The notes beneath the pieces were generated by a model. It made no database searches. It saw nothing but the letters and a program-made list of their open reading frames with translations, and had not been told where the DNA came from. Below, one piece after another: positions 1-8,073 of a DNA stretch of 64,000 bases. The stretch's first letter is position 1. Each line of letters begins with the position of its first letter. A program made the translations under genes and the position numbers. Source of the stretch: Isotricha intestinalis (Eukaryota > Ciliophora > Litostomatea > Vestibuliferida > Isotrichidae); contig JAJJLU010000366.1 of assembly GCA_023807065.1 (NCBI GenBank), positions 1 to 64,000 on the forward strand, given 5' to 3'.

Positions 1-123
1 CCAATCCCCAATCCGCATTTTCCTTGTTTAAATATTCCAAAGAAATAATAATCTTAATTAAAAATAAATAACTATTTTAATTTATTTTTTATTAAAAAAT
101 TCGGAGTGCGAAAGTTATCTACT

Positions 124-453
124 TTAATTATTTCTTTCATTTCCAAAAATAATTATATAATATCCATTTGCCATTGCACAAATATAATAATTGTTATCAT
201 AACTTACTTGGCAATATCCATTTGTATATAAAAATACTGACCATTTTATATTTGGATAAAAATCATCTAATCTTTTTTTTATATATTCGCTTCTCTCCTT
301 TGCATGACTTTTATCATAGAAAACACTTTTACAAATATCTATTATATTATTTGTCATATTTTCGTTCATCCTGTTATCTAGTATTTTATATCCTTTTGGA
401 CCATCCCAATCTAAACCTTTATCTACATATATTGTTCTTGCCATATTTATCAT
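124..453 (-). CDS. Divergent LC8-like dynein light chain
   Basis: This 109-residue protein aligns by eye over its whole C-terminal 80 residues with the LC8/DYNLL family. It shows the helix with M-x-x-N/D-I-I-D-I-C, the YIKKRLDDFYP stretch (LC8 has YIKKEFDKKYNP), the IKWSVFL strand (LC8 WHCIVG) and a final hydrophobic strand ending in IIIFGNE (LC8 ILLFKSG). LC8 proteins are small dimeric hubs in axonemal and cytoplasmic dynein. The roughly 25-residue N-terminal extension and several substitutions in the strands make this a divergent paralogue rather than the canonical LC8. The start could also be Met4. It terminates with TAA. The family call is inference from motif order; dimerisation and cargo binding cannot be judged. 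Confidence 0.6.
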   Translation of the reverse strand: MINMARTIYVDKGLDWDGPKGYKILDNRMNENMTNNIIDICKSVFYDKSHAKERSEYIKKRLDDFYPNIKWSVFLYTNGYCQVSYDNNYYICAMANGYYIIIFGNERNN

Positions 454-942
454 TTTAAAATATTATTTATATAAAATAATAAATATCAAACAGAATATTT
501 AATGACAGTTCCAATAAGTTATAATATTCTCCTTTTATTTTATATACCACTTAAAAATATTTTAGTTATATTCTAACACTCTTTTAAATTGTTCCTATAT
601 TAAACACAATTTCCTTAGATAAAATTTTTCTTCTTAGGAAAAAACACTGTTTATTTATAATTTTTTATTTTATTTTTTTACAAATATCAGAAAAAATTTC
701 CTATATTTATAAAATAATTGAGAATTTTTATTTACATCTTCTTACAAATTTCCTATTTTATTTTGAATATTTTCTTAATTCAAAAAAAATTAATACATTT
801 TCAAAAGAATTTTTGAGTTAATATTTTCCGAAAAACCAAAACAAATAATTATATAAACAAAAATAACTTAATAAAATATATAATTAAGTAAAAATTATTA
901 TATCTAAAATAAAAAAAATCATTCCATAAATCAAAAAAAAAA
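454..942. other. Intergenic spacer between divergent genes
   Basis: About 490 nt of A+T-rich sequence with long A and T runs separate the divergent LC8-like and EF-hand genes. I see no open frame with coding character, no tRNA-like island and no repeat. It presumably holds both promoters. Confidence 0.6.
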
Positions 943-1245
943 ATGGACTCTTATCTGAAAATAGTATTAGCAGATGAAAATTGTTTTACTGCAATAGCAA
1001 AAGCAGTATTTAATAGAGCAGATGAAGATAAAAGTAAATTTATTGATCCTGACGAATTTAGAAAAATGATGATTGGAATTACACAAGAATATAATTTACC
1101 AACTCCAACTGATAAAACTATAATAGAAACAATGAAAAAAGTTGATTTAGATAAAAATGGTACTATTGAATTTGATGAATTTAAAGAATTTTTAAGAAAT
1201 ATTTTCAAACAAGCTATTATTGAAGCCGAAGAAGAAAAACAATAA
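943..1245 (+). CDS. Small two-EF-hand calcium-binding protein
   Basis: A 100-residue acidic protein with two EF-hand loops. Loop one covers residues 27-38, with Asp27, Asp29, Ser31, Asp35 and the terminal Glu38. Loop two covers 68-79, with Asp68, Asp70, Asn72, Gly73, Glu76 and Glu79. Both keep the bidentate Glu at position 12, so both should bind calcium. The size is S100-like, but the loops are canonical 12-residue ones, so this is a small calmodulin-type sensor rather than a true S100 protein. The start follows a long A-run typical of starts in this window. Its partner is unknown. Confidence 0.85.
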   Translation: MDSYLKIVLADENCFTAIAKAVFNRADEDKSKFIDPDEFRKMMIGITQEYNLPTPTDKTIIETMKKVDLDKNGTIEFDEFKEFLRNIFKQAIIEAEEEKQ

Positions 1246-1414
1246 TTATTTAGTTTTTATTATTTTATTTAATATTTATTTTTAAATTATTCGTTATTAA
1301 TCAGTTAAATTTTGATTAAAAATTTTTTAGATTAAAATATTGACTGTAATAACTTTTGGAAATTTAATAAATTTTATTTTATAAAAATATTTAAATGATA
1401 TTATTAATTAAATT

Positions 1415-2857
1415 ATGGGAGCTTCACAAAGTTTTTCTGCTGATGATGTTAAGAAATGTTTTACAAAAATAAAGCATTTATTAAAGTATTCTAATTTACC
1501 TTTTGATATAGAATTTTTATCCTTTTTTGAAAATCTGAAAAATACTCTGATAAATAATAATAAAAGTAAGAAGCAGGACTTTTGTCTTGTTTCTAAAAAA
1601 TATAAAAATATAAGTGATTATCAAAATAAAGAAACTCAAAAAGAAAATTTTTCAAAATGGTTTGAAATAATAAATTTAATAATCAATAATTATAATTATA
1701 CAATACCATTCAAGGAAAATATTGAAAAAAATATAAGAGATTTTTATAAAAATGAAAAAAAATATTTTTTATATATATCAATAAATTCATGTCCTAAAAT
1801 ATTAAGAAGTTTAATTTGGATAACTTTATCAGAGTATATTCCTTTAGAAAGAAAAGATAAATATTACAATTATTTAAAAAATGAAAACACAAATCCAATA
1901 TATTTAGAGCAAATAGAAAAAGATATATATAGAACTTTTAAAGAACATAAAACAGAAAAAGAAATAAAAAGTCTTAAAAATATTTTAGTAGCTTTTACAA
2001 ATTTAGCAAGTGAAATAGGTTATTGTCAAGGAATGAATTTTATTGCAGGATTTTTATTAGATATAACAAGTTTTAATGAAATTGATGCTTTTTATTTATT
2101 TACTCATATTTTAGGAAAAATTAGAGGTTATTTTATCCAAGATTTTCCTCTTTTCAATTATCATTTATATATATTTAATTATTATTTTAAACAATTTTTT
2201 CCAAAGTTAGAAAAACACTTTATTAATTTAGAATTTCCTTTAGAATTATGGTTTGGTAAATGGATTCAAACTTTATTTATTATAAATTTTCCTTTTGAGG
2301 AAACTTGCAGAATTTGGAGTTGCTTATTTGTTTATGGATTTGATTTTATTATTCCTTTAAGTTTATCTATTGTTTATTATTTAGAAGATAATTTATTAAA
2401 ATTAAATGATTCTTCTGATATTATGTATTTCTTAAAAGAAAGTCTTTCACCTAAAGATATTGATTTTATTTATGAAAATATTGAAAAAAATGTTATTTTA
2501 ATGGAAAAAATAATTAATAAAGGAAAACAATATAAGGATTCTATTAATAAAGATGAAATTAAAAAATTAAAAAAAAAATATGAAGATGAAAAACATATTA
2601 AAATTAATTCATTATATTTTAATTATAAATTAGATAGTTATAAAATACATCAAAAATCCTTTTCTTCTCAAAATTCAATTCATTCAATTCAAAAAAAAGA
2701 AATGTTTAAATTAAGTAATTCAACAAATTTAAAAACTGAAGAATCATCAATTGAAATTGATGAAGTTCCAGAAATTGGAGAAGAATATGAAGAATTTGAA
2801 CAAAAAAATATACCTTCAAATAGGGTTTTTGAAATAAATATTCACAATGAAAAATAA
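1415..2857 (+). CDS. TBC-domain Rab GTPase-activating protein
   Basis: This 480-residue protein has a TBC domain at about residues 125-345. The dual catalytic fingers are visible: Arg173 in IEKDIYRTF and Gln205 in YCQGMNF. TBC proteins accelerate GTP hydrolysis by Rab GTPases and so end membrane-traffic signals. The N-terminus MGASQS fits an N-myristoylation signal (Gly2, Ser6), which would place it on membranes. The tail after residue 380 is Lys/Glu/Ser-rich and low complexity. Both fingers are intact, so it should be an active GAP. The Rab target cannot be told from sequence. It lies 169 nt downstream of the EF-hand gene and is independently transcribed as far as can be seen. Confidence 0.88.
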   Translation: MGASQSFSADDVKKCFTKIKHLLKYSNLPFDIEFLSFFENLKNTLINNNKSKKQDFCLVSKKYKNISDYQNKETQKENFSKWFEIINLIINNYNYTIPFKENIEKNIRDFYKNEKKYFLYISINSCPKILRSLIWITLSEYIPLERKDKYYNYLKNENTNPIYLEQIEKDIYRTFKEHKTEKEIKSLKNILVAFTNLASEIGYCQGMNFIAGFLLDITSFNEIDAFYLFTHILGKIRGYFIQDFPLFNYHLYIFNYYFKQFFPKLEKHFINLEFPLELWFGKWIQTLFIINFPFEETCRIWSCLFVYGFDFIIPLSLSIVYYLEDNLLKLNDSSDIMYFLKESLSPKDIDFIYENIEKNVILMEKIINKGKQYKDSINKDEIKKLKKKYEDEKHIKINSLYFNYKLDSYKIHQKSFSSQNSIHSIQKKEMFKLSNSTNLKTEESSIEIDEVPEIGEEYEEFEQKNIPSNRVFEINIHNEK

Positions 2858-3017
2858 TAGTGTGGTAGGAACAAATTTTAATTTTTTTTTATATATGTGA
2901 ATGAAGATAAAATAAAATAATATGTATAAAATAATTTTTTGCGTTTTTATAAATATTTATAAATTATTTAATAATTAACGTTTAAAAATAATTTTTATTT
3001 AATTTCAAAAAGAAAAC

Positions 3018-3602
3018 ATGAGTTCAAAAAATAAATCTAAAGAAATAAGAAAAGATTCAATTATATATTATAATAATAAATTACAATCAACATATATAAA
3101 TCTTAAAAAAGCAATTTATACTTCTTTTATTGCAATATTTATAGATACAATTACAATATTTATTCTTCCAGATATTTTTGCATGTTATTTTAATATTATA
3201 TCTGTAATTGTAATTATAATTTCTTCTATTTTATGTTTATATTCTTTCAGACATAATTTTATGCATGTTTCTTTTAATATTTATATTCAAGCTAAGAGAG
3301 TTTTAATTTTAGAAAGTATAATACTTGGTTTCTTTTATATTGATATGTTTTATGTTTTATTATTTAAAGTTTTACTTGATTTTGAAAAATTATTATATTT
3401 ATTCGAGAAAAAATTATCAGAAATTTTTATTATTATTATATTATTTATTATATATTTAGTTTTAAATTTGTCTTTCCCTATTTTTGTAATTTTTAAATTA
3501 ACTGAAATTAGAAAAAGAGTAAAAGATTTAGGAGCAGCACAAGGAGAACACTATGATCAAATTCCGAATACAGAGTTACCAGCTAAAGTTGTAATATCTT
3601 AA
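3018..3602 (+). CDS. Multi-pass membrane protein, family unknown
   Basis: A 194-residue protein that I do not recognise. It has a basic N-terminus (about 30 residues rich in Lys), then roughly four hydrophobic segments: about 33-55, 56-77, 95-122 and 135-160. A short hydrophilic tail follows with KRVKDLGAAQGEHYD. The pattern is that of a tetraspan membrane protein with both ends in the cytosol. No signal peptide or catalytic motif is visible. It may be a lineage-specific family; a tetraspanin is unlikely because the Cys-rich large loop is missing. Confidence 0.7.
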   Translation: MSSKNKSKEIRKDSIIYYNNKLQSTYINLKKAIYTSFIAIFIDTITIFILPDIFACYFNIISVIVIIISSILCLYSFRHNFMHVSFNIYIQAKRVLILESIILGFFYIDMFYVLLFKVLLDFEKLLYLFEKKLSEIFIIIILFIIYLVLNLSFPIFVIFKLTEIRKRVKDLGAAQGEHYDQIPNTELPAKVVIS

Positions 3603-3856
3603 TTTAGTTAATATTGTTAATTATTATGTTTATAAATTTAAAATCTATATATTTTTTTTAATAAAAGAAATAATAAATAAAATAATGTGATATTATTAAA
3701 GCATAAAATTAAAATTTGGAATAATATAAAACATCATTTTTAATAATTAATTTAGTCTTTAATGATTATATTTCAATTCTATTTAATAATATATAAGAAG
3801 TAATATTAGATATAATTTACAATTTATTTTTTAAAAATAAATAATTTAATTTTTTC

Positions 3857-4330
3857 ATGGAAAAAAAAAATATAAGATTCAATAATTATTTAAATGAAAA
3901 TAAAACAAATAAAAATAACAGAAGAAGAAGTTCAATTAGAAAATCAAGTCTAGGAAAATCTTTAAAAAGATTATCATTTCATAATAAAGTATTAGAAGAA
4001 GAATTCTCAAATAAAATTCCATCTTTACAAAAAGTTGGTCGAATAAAAAGTAATATGAAATCAATACATTCTTTATCAAAAAAATTTACAATATTAATAA
4101 TTTTTATTAATTTTATTTTACCTGGAGTTGGAACAATGATTTCTTGTATAAAAATTGATGACATAAAAGTTAGAAGAGGTTTTTATGCTTTAGGTTTTTG
4201 TTCTTTTATTACTTCTCCTATTTTAATTGGTTATTTTTTATCTTTACTTTCTTCTTTTTTTTTTTATAAATGTTATTTATCTCATTTATCAATTGAAAGA
4301 TTTTTATATTCTATAAATAAAAATATATAA
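3857..4330 (+). CDS. Stum/SPEC3-like two-pass membrane protein
   Basis: A 157-residue protein with an Arg/Lys/Ser-rich N-terminal 70 residues, then a hydrophobic segment containing INFILPGVGTMIS and a second one at about 107-135. The Asn-(x)n-Pro-Gly-x-Gly-Thr signature in the first membrane segment resembles the Stum/SPEC3 family, whose members include a sea-urchin ectodermal ciliary protein and the fly mechanosensory protein Stum. The assignment rests mainly on that motif and the two-segment layout, so it is tentative. The alternative is an unrelated small membrane protein. Confidence 0.45.
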   Translation: MEKKNIRFNNYLNENKTNKNNRRRSSIRKSSLGKSLKRLSFHNKVLEEEFSNKIPSLQKVGRIKSNMKSIHSLSKKFTILIIFINFILPGVGTMISCIKIDDIKVRRGFYALGFCSFITSPILIGYFLSLLSSFFFYKCYLSHLSIERFLYSINKNI

Positions 4331-4504
4331 ATTAAAGTATAATTAGTTTAGGTTAATATAAATATTTTATATAACATTCATTTGAGAATAAATAATAATT
4401 TTTCTTAAAACAAGATACATTTACTTTAATATTTATTTCAAAAAAATTAAAAATAAAAAAAAAACACATAATAAAAAAATATAGAATATAAAATTAAAAA
4501 TATT

Positions 4505-5086
4505 TTATTTCCCTTTTCTTTTTTGCAACATTTCTGAATAAGCCTTAAGAACTTTTTCTCCTTCTTTTTTTTCTTCAGGATTTTTGGAAAGAAAAGCCTT
4601 AAGTAAATTTTTTCTTCTCATAATATCCATAATAGTTTTAAAAGAAAAATGTTTTAAATCAGAATCACCACCTAATTTATCAGAAGCTAACTGTTTAAAA
4701 AAACTAGTAATTTTTTTATTACCTTGAGTTTTTAATTTACTTTTATTATGAATAATCCTTAAAAATTCTCCAAATTCAATTCTTCCAGAACCATCATCAT
4801 CAACAGAAGCAATTAAATTATTTATTTCATCTCTTGTATATGCTAAACCTAAACTAATAAATGGTTCTTCTAATTGATCTACTCCAATTCCTTCTTGATC
4901 ATCTGGATTTATTGTTGTCATTTCTTCATAATATTTTTGATATTTATTCATTGTCTTTATATCAAATTCTACATATTTTCCTCTGTCTTCTTGCCATCTT
5001 TTCATCTCATAATCCATTAATTTCTCACGAATTTCTTCCGCTGACATATTTTCTGTTGGATCGTTTTCTTCATTTTTATCTTCCAT
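4505..5086 (-). CDS. EF-hand domain protein
   Basis: A 193-residue protein with one canonical EF-hand loop at residues 96-107 (Asp96, Asp98, Ser100, Gly101, Glu104, Glu107). A degenerate preceding EF-hand lies at about 57-88, giving a calmodulin-like pair in which only one site looks competent. The C-terminal 80 residues are Lys-rich and helical, with no further canonical loop. Similar single-lobe EF-hand proteins are common in ciliates. It is divergently arranged with the MAP kinase gene across 124 nt, so the two may share a promoter region. Confidence 0.8.
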   Translation of the reverse strand: MEDKNEENDPTENMSAEEIREKLMDYEMKRWQEDRGKYVEFDIKTMNKYQKYYEEMTTINPDDQEGIGVDQLEEPFISLGLAYTRDEINNLIASVDDDGSGRIEFGEFLRIIHNKSKLKTQGNKKITSFFKQLASDKLGGDSDLKHFSFKTIMDIMRRKNLLKAFLSKNPEEKKEGEKVLKAYSEMLQKRKGK

Positions 5087-5210
5087 TTTTTCTTTTTCTT
5101 TATTTTCTAAAAGTTTTATTGTAAATTTATAATTTTTATTTTTTTTTGATTATTAAAATATAAAAAATAAAAATTAAAATCAAGCTTTTAAATTCAATTT
5201 AAAAATAAAA

Positions 5211-6368
5211 ATGGATCACCACAATGAAAAAAAAGATAAAAAATCAAATTCAAACAAACAAAATTCAATAGACCGTCCAGTAAAATGGTCAAATTCTAAG
5301 CATTCATTTACAGTTTCAGGTACAAAATTTGTAGTAGATGAGAGATATGAATATATAAAACAAATAGGATTAGGAGCATATGGAGTAGTATGTTCATGTT
5401 TTGACAAAAGAGAAAATAGAAATGTAGCAATAAAAAAAGTAGGAAATGCATTTGAAGATTTAGTAGATGCAAAAAGAATTGTAAGAGAAATAAAATTATT
5501 AAGATATTTTGATCATGATAATATTGTTTCATTATATGATATACCAAAACCACCTTCTAGAACTGGATATAATGATATATATATAATATCAGATTTAATG
5601 GAAACTGATTTACATAGAGTAATTTATTCAAGACAAGATTTAACTGATGATCACATTCAATATTTTATTTATCAAATATTAAGAGGTGTTTTATATATGC
5701 ATTCAGCAAATATAATTCATAGAGATTTAAAACCTGCAAATATATTAGCAAATAAAAATTGTGATTTAAAAATATGTGATTTAGGTTTAGGAAGAGGAGA
5801 AGTTCGAGATGAAGAAGATGATGAAAAAAAGGAAGAATTAACTGAATATGTGATAACAAGATGGTATAGAGCTCCAGAAGTAATATTATGTCCAAGTGAA
5901 TATTCAAAAGCAGTTGATATATGGTCTATAGGATGTATATTTGCAGAATTATTAGGAAGACAACCATTATTTCCAGGAGATCATTATTTAGATCAAATAC
6001 AGAAAATTATTTCTGTTTTAGGAACTCCTAAAAATGATGATTTAGAATTTATTACTAAAAGTGAAGCTAGGGAATTTTTAATGAAATTAGTTAAAAGAAC
6101 TAAACAAACATGGTCCTCTCTTTTTCCAAATTCTAATCCTGTTGCTTTGGATTTATTAGGAAAAATGCTTACTTTTAATCCTAAGAAAAGATACACTGTT
6201 GATCAATGTATTTCACATCCTTATTTTGAAGGATTACATGATCCTGAACAAGAACCTATTACTAGTAAAGTATTTGATTGGAGTTTTGATAGTGTTGAAT
6301 TAACTAAGGAAAATTTACAAAATATGATTTATGAAGAAAGTTTGTATTTTCATAGGGAAGATGAATAA
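5211..6368 (+). CDS. Mitogen-activated protein kinase (TEY type)
   Basis: A 385-residue kinase with a complete catalytic domain from about residue 46. It shows the Gly loop GLGAYGVV (53-60), catalytic Lys75, His170-Arg171-Asp172 in HRDLKPAN, and the dual phosphorylation motif Thr211-Glu212-Tyr213 followed by the MAPK hallmark TRWYRAPE. It belongs to the ERK-like MAP kinases, activated by a MAP kinase kinase on that Thr and Tyr. Two oddities: the metal-binding DFG is DLG (190-192), and an acidic insert lies between it and TEY (residues 197-209). All catalytic residues are present, so activity is expected. It is divergent from the EF-hand gene. Confidence 0.92.
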   Translation: MDHHNEKKDKKSNSNKQNSIDRPVKWSNSKHSFTVSGTKFVVDERYEYIKQIGLGAYGVVCSCFDKRENRNVAIKKVGNAFEDLVDAKRIVREIKLLRYFDHDNIVSLYDIPKPPSRTGYNDIYIISDLMETDLHRVIYSRQDLTDDHIQYFIYQILRGVLYMHSANIIHRDLKPANILANKNCDLKICDLGLGRGEVRDEEDDEKKEELTEYVITRWYRAPEVILCPSEYSKAVDIWSIGCIFAELLGRQPLFPGDHYLDQIQKIISVLGTPKNDDLEFITKSEAREFLMKLVKRTKQTWSSLFPNSNPVALDLLGKMLTFNPKKRYTVDQCISHPYFEGLHDPEQEPITSKVFDWSFDSVELTKENLQNMIYEESLYFHREDE

Positions 6369-6545
6369 TGTTTGAATCACTTTTTTTTCTTTGTATGGTT
6401 TTTTATTCTTTTTTTTGGAAGAGATTGTTTTAAAAAAAATATTTTTTATGTTTTAGATAATATAATTTAATTTTTTCATTAAATTAAAAATTTAATCTTT
6501 AAATTAATAAATATTAAAAAATAATCATAATTTTATCTTTAAAAA

Positions 6546-7109
6546 ATGGGATGTAAATCTATAAAAAATAAAGAATCAAGAAAAAGCATAGATGAAAAAG
6601 GGATAAATCACCAAAATAAAAAAAAAGAATATAAAAAGATATCAATGGATATAATAAAATTCTCAAAAGATGCTTTAAATCAACATAATAAATATAGAAA
6701 AGAACATAATGCAAGCCCATTAGAACTAGATAATGATCTCCAAAATTATGCTCAAAATCATGCAGAAGAAATGGCGAAAAAGAATGAAATATTTCATTCA
6801 AATTGTGTTCTTAATAATGATGTGATTGGAGAAAATATTTATTCAAATCAAAAAATTTTTACAGGCACTGAATTAACTGATGAATTTTATAAAGATATTC
6901 AATTTTATGATTTTAATAAAAATGAATGTGTTATTAAAGCTTCAAATTTTACTCAATTAATATGGAAAAATACTAAATATGTTGGTTTTGGTATTGCATA
7001 TAATTTTATAACTGGTAATTTATTTGCAGTTGCCATTTATTCTCCTCCTGGAAATGAACTTGGAAATTATAATACTAATGTCGAGAATAAAATTAAAAAA
7101 AATGTTTAA
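6546..7109 (+). CDS. GAPR-1-like CAP-domain protein
   Basis: A 187-residue protein with a CAP/SCP domain from about residue 40. It has the HNKYRKEHN motif, the His-Ser pair in IFHSNC, IGENIY, and the conserved block NFTQLIWKNTKYVGFGIA. CAP proteins lacking a signal peptide are of the GAPR-1 type, which is lipid-anchored to internal membranes. Here the N-terminus MGCKSI offers Gly2 for myristoylation and Cys3 for palmitoylation, and no signal peptide is seen, so an intracellular membrane-attached GAPR-1-like protein is most likely. The His and Glu residues of the CAP cleft are kept. Confidence 0.88.
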   Translation: MGCKSIKNKESRKSIDEKGINHQNKKKEYKKISMDIIKFSKDALNQHNKYRKEHNASPLELDNDLQNYAQNHAEEMAKKNEIFHSNCVLNNDVIGENIYSNQKIFTGTELTDEFYKDIQFYDFNKNECVIKASNFTQLIWKNTKYVGFGIAYNFITGNLFAVAIYSPPGNELGNYNTNVENKIKKNV

Positions 7110-7136
7110 ATAAAGCAGATATAAATAAATGATTAT

Positions 7137-7900
7137 TTATAAAATGATGTAAATAATGTATAATGAATCTTCTGAAAAATTAAAGTCTTCTGAATTCATT
7201 GACACTTTATTTATTTCACTTCTTAATGAAGATATACTTTCATTTTTTTTCATTTTTTTAAATATTTAAATTTATATCCACTATTACAATATTTTTCTAT
7301 ATTAGTTGTGTTAATATCTAATAAATCTTTATTTTTAACTTTTTACTTTTAAAGAATCTTTTCTTTTATTTTTATTTATTTTATTATTCTCTTTATTATT
7401 TTTAATATTTGTTATTTTCTTTCATATTATTTTATAGTTTATCTTCCTCTAATCTTTTTTTTTGAATTAATAAGGATTTTTCTTCAAATTCTTGTAAAAC
7501 TCCTATTTTATTTTTATTATTTGAATTTCATTTATTGAAATTATTTTCATCTGTTTTTAATATTATTATTTTTTTTTTTCTTATTATTCTTCAACTAAAT
7601 ATTTTTTGAATTATAAGTGATTTTTTTCAATTTCTTTTCATCTTTTAAATTTATTAATCAACTGATAATAAGTAGAATTATTATTTTTACTATTATTATT
7701 CATAATTTTATAATTATCATTATTAAAATTATTATTCATTATTATTATTTTTCTTTTTATTTTTCAAATGTTCGATTTTTTTTCTTAAAAAACTTCCTCG
7801 ATACATTTTTTTCAATTATTAATATTTTTTTTTTCAAGTTTTTGTAATATTCTAATTTATATTTATTTATTATTTTATGATAATTTAAAATTCTTTTTAC
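7137..7900 (-). pseudogene. Decayed gene, low-complexity/coiled-coil remnant
   Basis: The minus strand shows clear coding-like peptide stretches broken by stops and frame changes. Reading from about 7810 downward one meets FLRKKIEHLKNKKK, NNSTYYQLINKFKR, KKYLVEE, IGVLQEFEEKSLLIQKKRLE, KDLLDINTTNIEKYCNSG and finally NESISSLRSEINK followed by SEDFNFSEDSLY, ending at a TAA at 7137-7139. Most in-frame stops are TAA where a Gln codon would fit, with at least one TGA and several one-base shifts. No family is recognisable. The extent above 7860 is uncertain. It lies only about 28 nt beyond the stop of the convergent CAP gene. Confidence 0.5.
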
Positions 7901-8073
7901 TATTATTATTAATAATGCTATTTATTTCTATTTATTAAATATTTCATCTTTTTTATGTTTTTGTCTTTACTCAATATTATTAAATTAAATTTATAGGTAA
8001 TTATCAAATAAATAAATTTTTATTTTGATGTATAATATTTTTATTTTTATTTTTTTATAAAATAAAATTAAAT

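Noticed and set aside
7617..7847. A 76-codon Phe/Ile-rich plus-strand frame
   Set aside because: It is the antisense of the decayed minus-strand gene and has only T-rich composition.
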